Part shown: positions 49,791 through 58,261 of the stretch, in pieces
How the letters are laid out: every line of letters starts with the position of its first letter
How positions within the stretch are numbered: the first letter of the stretch is position 1
Assembly (NCBI GenBank): GCA_017434855.1
Contig: JAFRUA010000074.1
Coordinates: 1 to 58,264 of the forward strand
Length of the DNA: 58,264 bases
From: Clostridia bacterium
Lineage (GTDB): Bacteria; Bacillota; Clostridia; Oscillospirales; Acutalibacteraceae
Reading direction: 5' to 3'
Program-made: the position numbers and the translations under genes
The notes under the pieces: model-generated
What the model saw: the letters and a program-made list of their open reading frames with translations, nothing else
What the model was told of the DNA's origin: nothing
The model's database searches: none

Positions 49791-51532
49791 AAACAATCAA
49801 CGGGCCGGCAGACGTCAAAGCCTTGCAGCCGGCGCAGCTGCAGACCCTTGCCGACGAGGTGCGCGAAGCATTGATCGGGCGGCTGAGCCGGACCGGCGGC
49901 CATGTCGGCTCCAACCTTGGCGTGGTGGAACTGACGGTGGCGCTGCACAGGGTCTTTTCGTCGCCGCAGGATAAGATCGTCTGGGATGTTTCACATCAAT
50001 GCTATGCGCACAAGATTCTGACCGGGCGCAAAGCGGCATATCTGGACCCTGCGCATTTTCACGATGTCACAGGTTTTACCAACCCGCGGGAAAGCGAACA
50101 CGATTGTTTTAAGGTCGGCCACACGGCAACCTCGGTTTCGCTTGCGCTGGGGCTTGCCAAGGGGCGCGACGCGGCCGGCGGCACCGAAAACATCATCGCC
50201 GTGATCGGCGACGGCGCGCTGGGCGGCGGCGAGGCATACGAGGGTCTCAACACCGCCGGGGCGTACAAAAAGAACCTGATCATTATTCTGAACGACAACG
50301 ATCAAAGCGTTGCGGAAAATCACGGCGGACTGTATGCCTGCCTGAAAGCCCTGCGCGCGACCGGCGGAAACAGCGAAAACAATTTTTTCCGCGCCCTCGG
50401 CCTGGACTATCGGTATCTGGACGACGGCCATGATGTGCTGCGGCTGGTCGCCTTGCTGGAAAGCGTTCGCGATATTGACCACCCGATCGTGCTGCACATC
50501 CGCACGATCAAGGGAAAGGGTCTGCCCTATGCCGAGACCGACCGGGAAAACTGGCACTCCGCCGGCCCGTTTCATGTGGCGGACGGCAGCCCGAAAAACG
50601 GACCGCCGAAATATGACACCACGGTGCACGACAGCCTGACCGCATTGCTGGAACGCGACAAAACCGCAGTGGTCCTGACGGCGGGAACGCCGCGGGCGCT
50701 CGGCTTTGTGGGAGAAGACCGGGCTGCGTGGGAACGCACGGGCCGCTTTGTGGACGTCGGAATCGCGGAAGAAAACGCCATGGCCATGGCCAGCGGCATT
50801 GCGCGGTACGGGGGAACGGCTGTGTTCGGCGTGTATGCCCCGTTCCTGCAGCGGGCATATGACCAGTTGTCTCACGACCTTTGTCTCAACAACAACCCGG
50901 CGACCGTTCTGGTCCTTTTGCCGGGCGCGTTCGGCATGAAATCCGACACACATCTCGGACTGTGTGACATCCCGATGCTGACGCATGTGCCAAACCTTGT
51001 GTATCTGGCGCCCGAAACGCGGGAAGAGTATCTGGAGATGTTCCGCTATGCCACGACGCAAAAACAGCACCCGACGGCGATCCGCGTGCCGGTTCGGTTC
51101 TATTCCCGCGAAAACAAAGACGAAACGACATTCCTGCCCGGCCGTGCAAAGGTGCTGCGCAAGGGCAGCGGCACGGCGCTGATCGCGGTGGGTGCGCTGC
51201 TTCCCATGGCGCTGGACGCGGCGGACGCTTTTGAAAAGGAGACCGGGCGGCCGCTGACGGTGATCAACCCCTGCTTTCTGTCGGGTGTGGACGAGGTGCT
51301 GCTGAACGCGCTGAAAAAAGATCACCGCCTGGTTGTGACCATGGAGGACGGGGAGCTTGACGGCGGCTACGGTCAGCGGGTCGCGTCGTTTTACGGTTCG
51401 AGCGGCCTTCGGGTCATCAACCTTGGCATTTCAAAAGCGTTCCATTCCGACTTCCGCGCCGACGCATTGCTGGAAGCGCACGGAATGAGCGTGCAAAAAA
51501 TCATTCATCTGATTCAGACACAGGAGGGTTGA
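49781..51532 (+). CDS. 1-Deoxy-D-xylulose-5-phosphate synthase-like TPP enzyme
   Basis: A 583-residue thiamine-diphosphate enzyme of the DXS family. Visible are GGHVGSNLGVVELTVALH, DVSHQCYAHKILTGR, FKVGHTATSVSLALGLA, the TPP-binding IGDGALGGGEAYEGLN with NDNDQSV, and DVGIAEENAMAMASGIA with VYAPFLQRAYDQ in the pyrimidine domain. Canonical DXS proteins are about 620 residues with slightly different motifs, so this is a short, diverged member. Its place among glycosidase, radical SAM and ADP-ribosylglycohydrolase genes, not isoprenoid genes, suggests a specialised ketol transfer. Confidence 0.8.
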   Translation: MVLETINGPADVKALQPAQLQTLADEVREALIGRLSRTGGHVGSNLGVVELTVALHRVFSSPQDKIVWDVSHQCYAHKILTGRKAAYLDPAHFHDVTGFTNPRESEHDCFKVGHTATSVSLALGLAKGRDAAGGTENIIAVIGDGALGGGEAYEGLNTAGAYKKNLIIILNDNDQSVAENHGGLYACLKALRATGGNSENNFFRALGLDYRYLDDGHDVLRLVALLESVRDIDHPIVLHIRTIKGKGLPYAETDRENWHSAGPFHVADGSPKNGPPKYDTTVHDSLTALLERDKTAVVLTAGTPRALGFVGEDRAAWERTGRFVDVGIAEENAMAMASGIARYGGTAVFGVYAPFLQRAYDQLSHDLCLNNNPATVLVLLPGAFGMKSDTHLGLCDIPMLTHVPNLVYLAPETREEYLEMFRYATTQKQHPTAIRVPVRFYSRENKDETTFLPGRAKVLRKGSGTALIAVGALLPMALDAADAFEKETGRPLTVINPCFLSGVDEVLLNALKKDHRLVVTMEDGELDGGYGQRVASFYGSSGLRVINLGISKAFHSDFRADALLEAHGMSVQKIIHLIQTQEG

Positions 51533-51534
51533 CG

Positions 51535-52419
51535 ATGAACATTCAAAGCCTGTCGGTCTGCGTACCGGCGAAACGCTGCATCAACGACTGTGTGTTTTGC
51601 TGCAGCAAAATGCACACGGCGGATTATGACGACCGCTTCACCGACGTGTGCTCCTATTCCTTTTATGCGGACGATTTGCGCAAGCGACTGGCGTATGCAA
51701 GAGAAAACGGATGCAACACCTGTATGCTGACCGGCAACAACGAGCCGCAGCAAAACCGGGAATTCCTGCGCGTATTCAGCGAGATCAACAAGCATCTTCC
51801 GTCGCCGTTTCTGAACATTGAGATGCAGACCTCCGGCGCGTTCATTGACGAAGAGTTTCTGGACTTCTTCAAAAACTCCGTGGGCCTGACGACCGTCGCT
51901 GTCTCGGTCGCCTGCCTTGACGACGACGAAGCCAACCGCGAGATGATCCGCACAAAAGATATGCGTCTGTGTCTGGCGTCATTTTGCAAGGCCGTCAAAC
52001 GGCGCAACATGAACCTGCGCATCTGTTTGAATATGAACGACGGCATCCTGGCGCACCATGCCTTTACGCCGCGCAGCGTGGTTGACCTTTGCGGCGCGCT
52101 GGGCGCCGACCAGATCACCTTTCGCGCGCTTTGGGCGCCGGATGCGGACACGCCGCAGGGCGAATGGATCAGCCGCCATGTGACCGGAACGACCACCGGT
52201 TTCATCGAAGCGCTGAAACAAGACATCAAGGCGCGCGGGCGCTATCTCGATACGCTGGAATACGGTGCGGACCGTTATGATTACGAGGGCTTCTCGGTCG
52301 TGGTCGATGAGGACTCCATGTCGCAGGAGGCGCAGAAAACGGCGGTCAAATATCTGATCCTGCGGCCGAACGGCCACCTGTATTCCAAATGGGACAGCAA
52401 AGCGAGCCTAATCTTTTGA
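51535..52419 (+). CDS. Radical SAM protein
   Basis: A 294-residue radical SAM enzyme with C15-x3-C19-x2-C22 (KRCINDCVFCC) at the very N-terminus, an MLTGNNEPQQN segment in place of the usual GGEP, then a TIM-barrel with LRICLNMNDG. No auxiliary cluster domain is seen. ATG 51535 has AGGAGG upstream and sits 2 bp after the DXS-like stop. It belongs to a group of unassigned radical SAM proteins; the substrate is unknown. Confidence 0.85.
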   Translation: MNIQSLSVCVPAKRCINDCVFCCSKMHTADYDDRFTDVCSYSFYADDLRKRLAYARENGCNTCMLTGNNEPQQNREFLRVFSEINKHLPSPFLNIEMQTSGAFIDEEFLDFFKNSVGLTTVAVSVACLDDDEANREMIRTKDMRLCLASFCKAVKRRNMNLRICLNMNDGILAHHAFTPRSVVDLCGALGADQITFRALWAPDADTPQGEWISRHVTGTTTGFIEALKQDIKARGRYLDTLEYGADRYDYEGFSVVVDEDSMSQEAQKTAVKYLILRPNGHLYSKWDSKASLIF

Positions 52420-52432
52420 CGGGGGATAACGA

Positions 52433-53500
52433 ATGAATGCAGATATGATTCACAACCGCATCGCGGGCTGCCTGCTGGGCGGCGCATTGGGCGACGCGCT
52501 CGGCTATCCGGTGGAGTTTGACCGATGGTCAGATATTGAATCAAAGTTCGGGCATGACGGCATCTGTGATCTTGTGCCCGACGGCGGGGCGGCCCGTGTC
52601 TCTGACGATACCCAGATGACGCTGTTTACGGCGGAAGGGCTCGTGCTCGGCTATGCCGACGCAAGGCGGCGCAATGCTGTTATGGATGTGGCGGACGCGG
52701 TCTGGCAAAGCTATCTTTGCTGGCTGCAGACGCAGGGGCATCACGCTGCGTCGCGCTGGGATGCGGCCAGCCGACTGCGGACGGTGCCGGAACTGAACCG
52801 CTGCCGCGCGCCCGGCAATACCTGCCTGTCCGCGCTGCTGTCCGGCAGAATGGGAACGCCCGACGCGCCGCTCAATCACAGCAAAGGCTGCGGCGGCGTC
52901 ATGCGCACCGCGCCGCTGGGCTTTTTCCCGCCCGGGGTGCTGCCCGGCACGCCGCTCGGCAACGGCGCCGCGGCGGCCGCCATCACCCACGGGCACCCGC
53001 TGGGCTGGCTGCCGGCGGCGGTGCTGTCTGACCTTGTGTACCGCTGTGTCTTTCTGCCGGGCATCCGCCTTCGGACACATGTGGAATCGTCGCTGACCGT
53101 GGCGAACCGGGCCTACGGAAGCATCCCGGAAATGAAAACGCTGGACGACCTGCTGCGCCGGGCAATCCGGTTGGCCGAAGAAACAGTAACTTGTGCGGAA
53201 CATAATTCGGAGCATGAAAGGATCGCATCCCTCGGCGAGGGCTGGGTCGGCGAAGAGGCGCTGGCCGTCGCCGTCTATGCCGCGCTGCGCTATGAGGACC
53301 CGAGGCTTTCTTTGATCGCGGCCGTGAATCACAGCGGCGACAGCGATTCCACCGGTGCGATCGCCGGCAACATCATCGGCGCGTATTTCGGCGCCACTGC
53401 GCTGCCTGCGGATTGGCTCTCAAAGCTGGAACTGACGGATGTGATCCGGGATACGGCGGACCAATGCTTTAAAATTTTGCAAAACACTTGCATTCGCTGA
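52433..53500 (+). CDS. ADP-ribosylglycohydrolase family protein
   Basis: A 355-residue ARH/DraG-type enzyme. The metal site residues appear in SDDTQMTLFTAEGL (57-70) and in HSGDSDSTGAIAGNIIGAYFG near the C-terminus; GCLLGGALGDALGYPVE opens the fold. Relatives hydrolyse ADP-ribosyl-protein bonds or other ADP-ribose or nucleoside-linked substrates. It is the last gene of the operon, 13 bp after the radical SAM gene. No ADP-ribosyltransferase is in this window, so the substrate is open. Confidence 0.9.
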   Translation: MNADMIHNRIAGCLLGGALGDALGYPVEFDRWSDIESKFGHDGICDLVPDGGAARVSDDTQMTLFTAEGLVLGYADARRRNAVMDVADAVWQSYLCWLQTQGHHAASRWDAASRLRTVPELNRCRAPGNTCLSALLSGRMGTPDAPLNHSKGCGGVMRTAPLGFFPPGVLPGTPLGNGAAAAAITHGHPLGWLPAAVLSDLVYRCVFLPGIRLRTHVESSLTVANRAYGSIPEMKTLDDLLRRAIRLAEETVTCAEHNSEHERIASLGEGWVGEEALAVAVYAALRYEDPRLSLIAAVNHSGDSDSTGAIAGNIIGAYFGATALPADWLSKLELTDVIRDTADQCFKILQNTCIR

Positions 53501-53516
53501 GATTCTATGATAGAAT
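53488..53516 (+). promoter_or_regulatory. Promoter C of the cobalamin-leader operon
   Basis: TTGCAT (53488-53493), 17 bp, TAGAAT (53511-53516). It overlaps the stop codon of the preceding gene. Confidence 0.65.
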
Positions 53517-53536
53517 AAAAACAACAACTGAATCGA

Positions 53537-53687
53537 AAAAGACACAGTTTGAAAAGTTGTGCGCTGAGTAGAGAAGGAATCCGGTTCGAGTCCGGAGCAA
53601 CCGCCATTTCTGTGTTTGCCGCGGTTCGGTATGCGCTTTTCTGCCTACCGAAACGCTCGGCAAGAGTCAGACCCTTTTGTGTCTTTT
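53537..53687 (+). promoter_or_regulatory. Cobalamin-riboswitch-like 5' leader
   Basis: A closing stem pairs AAAAGACACA (53537-53546) with TGTGTCTTTT (53678-53687). The core GGAATCCGGTTCGAGTCCGG (53576-53595) followed by AGC..CCGCCA and CTGTG (53596-53614) follows the order of the cobalamin consensus (GGGAAtccGGTGcgAgTCCGGaGC..CCGCaACTGT). AGTCAGACC (53665-53673) resembles the 3' consensus AGYCAGgAgACC. A 7-bp hairpin (53625-53631 with 53646-53652) lies between. GGTT replaces the usual GGTG. The downstream operon encodes a DUF4430 (transcobalamin-like) protein, which supports the call. Confidence 0.5.
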
Positions 53688-53702
53688 GGTTTTTGTGCTT
53701 TG

Positions 53703-53747
53703 GCGTGAAGAGGAACCGTGACGTCCCCCTTCACGCTTGATTTTTTT
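53703..53747 (+). terminator. Intrinsic terminator in the cobalamin-like leader
   Basis: GCGTGAAG (53703-53710) pairs with CTTCACGC (53729-53736), followed by TTGATTTTTTT, just 17 bp before the ATG. This is the expected expression platform. Confidence 0.7.
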
Positions 53748-53763
53748 GAAAAGGAGAATGACC

Positions 53764-56619
53764 ATGAAACATGCATTCAAAACCCCGCTTGCCCTGCTGC
53801 TGACGCTGCTGATGCTGCTCGGCACGCTGCCGTTCGCGCTTGCGGGCGGCCCGGTGCACATCGCAACGGTCGAAGACTTTGCCGCCTTTGTTGCGGGCGA
53901 CGCGGCTGCCGACGCCATCCTGGACGCCGACATCGACCTTGGCGAATGGACCACCGCGTTCACGGACGGCTACAGCGGCACGTTTGACGGGAACGGTCAC
54001 ACGATCACCTATACCAAAACCAACCCGACCGGCAACTTTCACAGCCTGTTCAAGGTCTTGAATGCGGGCGGCGTCATCAAAAACCTGACCGTCGGCGGCA
54101 GCATGACGTTCAATGCGGCACGGACCTACAACGCCGCGTTCGTGTATGAAAATCACGGCACCATCGAAAACTGCGTCAACGAAATGTCGATCAGCTATCC
54201 CAGCGGCACAAAGAACTGCCAGTACAGCGCGGGCATTGCCGCGAAGAACTACGGCACTGTAAAAGACTGCACCAACAATGGGGCCATCAGCGTGCGCAAT
54301 TACGCCGGCGGCATCGTAGCGCAAAACATGGGCGGCACCGTTTCCGGCTGCGTCAACAACGGCAGCATCACCGCGACCAACGCTGCCGGTTATGCGGGCG
54401 GCATCATCGCGGCCATTGGCGCGGCGAGCAGTGACGACGTCAATTTAATCGAAAACTGCGTCAACAACGGCGCGGTCACCGGCGGCACCGGCGACTATGG
54501 CTATGCGGGCGGCATCGTCGGCCAGATCAATATCGCGTCGAGCTATGCCACCTATACGTCCCGTCCGGCGATCACGATCAGGGGCTGTTCCAACACCGGC
54601 ACCCTGTCTGCGGGCGGCGGAACGGATGACATCGTCGCCAAAAACAACATTCCCGACAACAGCACGCTGACGGTCGAAGCGGGGACCCCCGCGCACGTCC
54701 ACACCTATGACGACGGCGTTGAGACCACGCCCGCCACCTGCGGCAAAGACGGCGTGATGACCTTCACCTGTACCTCCTGCGACGAGGGAACCGAGGGCCA
54801 CACCTATACCGAGCCGATCCCCGCCACCGGCAAGCACACGCCCGGCGAATGGCAGATCGACACCAACGAATCCTCCGACGCGTTTTTCCTGTACTGCACC
54901 GTCTGCGGTCAGTTGCTTGATTCCGACGACAGCGGCGCGGTCATGTTCATGGAGCACGCAAAACAGGCGCTTGCCGACCACTGGTTCCGCCTGAAGCCGA
55001 CCTTCGGCGAAGATACGAATGTCAACGACATGATTTCCACCGCGCTGGAAAAGTACGGCTATCAGGGCATCACCGTCAGCGTTGCGTTCGCCGAGAACCC
55101 GGACGACGGCACGGCGGCCATTGCCGACGACGGCACGGTCACCTATTTCTATGCCGACCCGTCGGGGTATCGTCCGCTGTGGTTCGCGTCCATCCCCGTG
55201 ACCTTCACCTTTGCGAAGGGCGGCAAGACCACGACCTATGCGGCGACCGCCACCGTGAACTGGGATGCCGACAAAGCCCGGAACGCCATCGAGACCCAGG
55301 TCGCGTCCAGAGTGACGGCCGACGCCATCAAGGGCAACAACGAATCGCTGGACGCCCTGACGACCGAGCTGAAGCTGCCGAAGGCCGTGCTTGACGACAA
55401 CGGCGAGCAGATCCTCTGGTCGCTTGTCAGTTGGGAAAGCAGCCGCCCCGGCGTGCTGCTGATCAGCGATTCGGATCAGAGTTCTGCCGACACCCTGTTT
55501 GCGCCGTACCGCGGCATCCTGCGCCGCCCGATGAACGACGTTGACGTCACGCTGACCGCGACGTTCAGCTTCCAGCGCACGGGCTATGACGAAGCGCCCA
55601 TCACCGTGACAAAGACCTTTGACGTGACGGTCAAGGGCACCGGCGACGAGCTCAGAGCCTGGATGCAGCAGGAGCTTGATGAAAAATACACCACGGACAA
55701 GCTGACTTACATCGGCACCAAAGCCCCGGTCGACCCGGCGAACGTCACCTATGACGTTCAACTGCTGCTGCCGAAAACGGCGGGCATCACCAATCCGCAG
55801 AGCTATGCCTTCACCGTGACGTCAGGCGACGAAGAAACGATCTCCATCCTCGGCGCGCGTGCGTGGGTTTACCGTCCGCTGCCGGGCGAGGACGCGAAAG
55901 ACGTGACGTTGACGGTTACAATGGCGCACAAGGACTACAGCGACCTGTCCGTGACAAAGGAGATCACCCTGACCGTTGCCCCGATCACCGAGGCGGAGCT
56001 GGCCGCCCAGACCGCCCTGATGGAGCGTGCCAAGGCCGCGCTGTTTGACGGATTCAACAACAGCGCCAACGAGAGCGCCGCCGCCGTGACCGCGAACCTG
56101 TCCGCGTTCTATGGCGTGATCGAGGATGAAACCGGCAGTCTGCAGTGGCAGTATACCTATCAGGACCAGACCGACACGGGCATCAGCGCCGTTGCGCTCG
56201 ATCCCTTCCATCCGTCGGAGCAGTGGGATCGGTTCCAGTCCTCCGACCCGGACGTCATTACGCATGAAAATCTGCTTGTGACGCCGCAGAAGGAAAACAC
56301 CACCGTCACGATCTACGCCTGTCTGTCCAGCACTGCGTTTGAGCGCTATGCCGAGCGGTACCCGGACGACCCGCGCTTTGACAAGCTCTATCGGCAGAAC
56401 GTCGCGGTGGAGGTCACCGTGCCCGGCACCGATCCGACGCCCGATACGCCCGATACGCCGGATACGCCGGATACGCCGGAAGACGACGGCGCCTGCGCGC
56501 TTTGCGGCCGGACGCACGCAGACAAGTTCCCCGGCCGGCTGGTTGCCGCGCTGCACCGCCTGATCCTGAAGGTCCGCGACTGGTTCTCCGACATCGGCCG
56601 GCGGCTGTTCAACCGCTGA
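53764..56619 (+). CDS. Secreted GLUG-repeat / Ig-like surface protein with CxxCGxxH tail
   Basis: A 951-residue Sec-secreted protein; ATG 53764 follows AAGGAG. Order: signal peptide (about 1-27), a beta-helix of GLUG-type repeats (about 30-310, with FDGNGHTITY, GGVIKNLTVGGSM and repeated YAGGIVxxx), a CxxC segment (about 325-380), several atrophied Ig-like domains (about 390-890), a DTP-repeat linker and the tail CALCGRTHADKFP with a longer amphipathic helix ending RRLFNR. It is the first gene behind the cobalamin-like leader and 15 bp from the DUF4430 gene. It may be a cell-surface scaffold or adhesin for corrinoid or glycan binding. Confidence 0.8.
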   Translation: MKHAFKTPLALLLTLLMLLGTLPFALAGGPVHIATVEDFAAFVAGDAAADAILDADIDLGEWTTAFTDGYSGTFDGNGHTITYTKTNPTGNFHSLFKVLNAGGVIKNLTVGGSMTFNAARTYNAAFVYENHGTIENCVNEMSISYPSGTKNCQYSAGIAAKNYGTVKDCTNNGAISVRNYAGGIVAQNMGGTVSGCVNNGSITATNAAGYAGGIIAAIGAASSDDVNLIENCVNNGAVTGGTGDYGYAGGIVGQINIASSYATYTSRPAITIRGCSNTGTLSAGGGTDDIVAKNNIPDNSTLTVEAGTPAHVHTYDDGVETTPATCGKDGVMTFTCTSCDEGTEGHTYTEPIPATGKHTPGEWQIDTNESSDAFFLYCTVCGQLLDSDDSGAVMFMEHAKQALADHWFRLKPTFGEDTNVNDMISTALEKYGYQGITVSVAFAENPDDGTAAIADDGTVTYFYADPSGYRPLWFASIPVTFTFAKGGKTTTYAATATVNWDADKARNAIETQVASRVTADAIKGNNESLDALTTELKLPKAVLDDNGEQILWSLVSWESSRPGVLLISDSDQSSADTLFAPYRGILRRPMNDVDVTLTATFSFQRTGYDEAPITVTKTFDVTVKGTGDELRAWMQQELDEKYTTDKLTYIGTKAPVDPANVTYDVQLLLPKTAGITNPQSYAFTVTSGDEETISILGARAWVYRPLPGEDAKDVTLTVTMAHKDYSDLSVTKEITLTVAPITEAELAAQTALMERAKAALFDGFNNSANESAAAVTANLSAFYGVIEDETGSLQWQYTYQDQTDTGISAVALDPFHPSEQWDRFQSSDPDVITHENLLVTPQKENTTVTIYACLSSTAFERYAERYPDDPRFDKLYRQNVAVEVTVPGTDPTPDTPDTPDTPDTPEDDGACALCGRTHADKFPGRLVAALHRLILKVRDWFSDIGRRLFNR

Positions 56620-56634
56620 TAAAGGGGGACGATT

Positions 56635-57522
56635 ATGAAGCTTCGACGGATTCTCAGCATCGTTCTGCTGTGTGTGCTGCTGTGTACGGCGGTGCCGCTG
56701 CAGGGCATGGCGCTGCACACCGACGACTTTCAGGTCATCATCAGCATGGAGGGCCTGACGCTGGGCCAGGGCTTTTATGTGACGCCGACAAAATACACGA
56801 TGGACGAGATCAACGCCCTGCTGGCGCCGCAGGGCTTCGGCCCCTTCACCAAGCGAAACCTGACGGTGGCGATGGCGACGCTCGCCATGCTGCGCGACAA
56901 AAATCTGACCGCACACTTCAACGCCCGGTGGGACAAGAACATCGCCTATCTGACCGGCGTGGAAGACATCGACAAGGGCACGGTGAATATCCCGGCCGTC
57001 ATCACGCAAAACGGCGGCCCGTCCAACCGGACCGTTCGGAAAAACGCCGACCGCTCGCTGGATGAAATGGACTATACCGACCAATCCGGCTGGATGGTCA
57101 CGGTCAATGACTTTATGATCAGCGACAACATTGCAAAGTTCGGGCTGGAAAACAACAACACCCCGCGCAACAAAGGCTTTCAGGATTACGGCAACACCTA
57201 TGTCATCCGCTGGCAATTCACCCTTTGGGGCTATGGGCTGGACCTTGGCTTCAAGCTGCCGGGCTGGGACGCGACGCCCTATTTTACCCACGCAAACAAG
57301 GATGCGCTCTATGCCGCCTATGCGACCGGGACCGACGCCGATGCCAAAGCAAAGCTGCTGCCTGTGATGGAAAACCTGACCGCCGCCCAGACCGAGGTTG
57401 ACGCCGCACTGGACGCCTATGAGCATCCCGCCCAGCCGGAACCGGAGCAACTGAATTTCTTCCAGCGTCTGCTCGCGTTCTTCCGCAATCTGCTGCACAA
57501 ACTGTTCCCGTTCATCAAATAA
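56635..57522 (+). CDS. Secreted DUF4430-like (transcobalamin C-terminal-like) protein
   Basis: A 295-residue secreted protein; signal peptide about 1-26. The centre fits the DUF4430 pattern: SMEGLTLGQGFYV, then DQSGWMVTVNDFMISD and NTYVIRWQFTLWGYGLDLGF, which mirror the sGWmyyVNg and D-x-I-R-W-x-y-T-x-x-x-G-x-D-L segments. DUF4430 resembles the cobalamin-binding C-terminal domain of transcobalamin. It ends in an aromatic basic amphipathic helix (LNFFQRLLAFFRNLLHKLF) but lacks the CxxCG part of the tail. Cotranscribed with the GLUG protein. The ligand is inferred, not shown. Confidence 0.7.
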   Translation: MKLRRILSIVLLCVLLCTAVPLQGMALHTDDFQVIISMEGLTLGQGFYVTPTKYTMDEINALLAPQGFGPFTKRNLTVAMATLAMLRDKNLTAHFNARWDKNIAYLTGVEDIDKGTVNIPAVITQNGGPSNRTVRKNADRSLDEMDYTDQSGWMVTVNDFMISDNIAKFGLENNNTPRNKGFQDYGNTYVIRWQFTLWGYGLDLGFKLPGWDATPYFTHANKDALYAAYATGTDADAKAKLLPVMENLTAAQTEVDAALDAYEHPAQPEPEQLNFFQRLLAFFRNLLHKLFPFIK

Positions 57523-57536
57523 AAAGCAAAGCAAAC

Positions 57537-57571
57537 AGGACCGCCCGCGGCCGATGGCCAAAGGCGGTCCT
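57537..57571 (+). terminator. Hairpin after the DUF4430-like gene
   Basis: AGGACCGCC (57537-57545) pairs perfectly with GGCGGTCCT (57563-57571). The T-tract is weak. Nothing else is recognisable in 57572-57750. Confidence 0.55.
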
Positions 57572-57750
57572 TGCTGTGCGTTCGGGTTCGGTTCATTTTC
57601 GATCCTTGCAAGGTCTTGCAATTTCAAAAAAAAGAAGCATCCATTACGATTCTGTAATGAACACTTCTCCTGTGAAAGACCGCGTAAAAGTGCGCCAAGG
57701 CATAGAAAGAACGCAAAAAAGTATACCAATGGGGAATTCGTTCATTGGAA

Positions 57751-58053
57751 TCATTTGCCTCTTTTTCGGTTATCTGCGGTATCCTGAACCGCCTTTGACA
57801 GCCATTCGGCATCGACATAGTCTAAAGGTATTACCAGTTCCTGTATTTTGTCTTCAGGGCATGGTCTTTTGATCTCTTTTGGCAGGTATGTAAGCCCAAC
57901 CTCACGCAGGGAAAGAACACTGTCATGTATCCAACCAATGGCCTGGCCATCACAGTAAAGGCAATAACAACCAAACATCTTTTTTGTTTTGACATTCAGA
58001 TCTCTGAGCCGATTCATCCATTCCGCTACAACGGAGTCCTCTTCATATGGCAT
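57751..58053 (-). CDS. TfoX N-terminal domain protein
   Basis: A 100-residue protein with the TfoX/Sxy N-domain pattern VKTKKMFGCYCLYCDGQAIGWIHDSVLSLR. In this family the domain is often stand-alone and its role in Firmicutes is unclear; in gamma-proteobacteria it acts in competence regulation. ATG 58053 follows GAGGTG; GTG 58059 is an alternative. The gene is AT-richer than the secretome operon beside it and lies convergent to it. Confidence 0.8.
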   Translation of the reverse strand: MPYEEDSVVAEWMNRLRDLNVKTKKMFGCYCLYCDGQAIGWIHDSVLSLREVGLTYLPKEIKRPCPEDKIQELVIPLDYVDAEWLSKAVQDTADNRKRGK

Positions 58054-58105
58054 ATTCACACCTCATCAAGTCTCAGAATAATTACAAATATTATACCAGA
58101 AAAGT

Positions 58106-58261
58106 ATGAATGACTCAACCATACAGCGCAGCTTTGCCGATTCCAAAGAATTATTCGGACTACGCTATTGCAAAATGCGTGGTCTTTCCAAGGTTGCAGA
58201 ACAATGTTTGCTTACCGCCGCCGCACAAAATATGAAGAAAATCGCCATGTGCTGTGGGTAA
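58106..58261 (+). pseudogene. Remnant of a DDE transposase C-terminus (IS1182-like)
   Basis: A 51-codon frame reads [21 protein letters not shown] and then [18 protein letters not shown], the typical C-terminus of IS1182/IS5-type transposases (family end ...[19 protein letters not shown]). The upstream catalytic domain is absent, so it is a truncated copy. It marks a past insertion at the window edge. Confidence 0.75.

Noticed and set aside
53580-53606. tRNA gene suggested by a T-arm and CCA
   Set aside because: No D-arm, anticodon arm or 5' acceptor strand matching GCAACCG is present; the context fits a leader RNA better.
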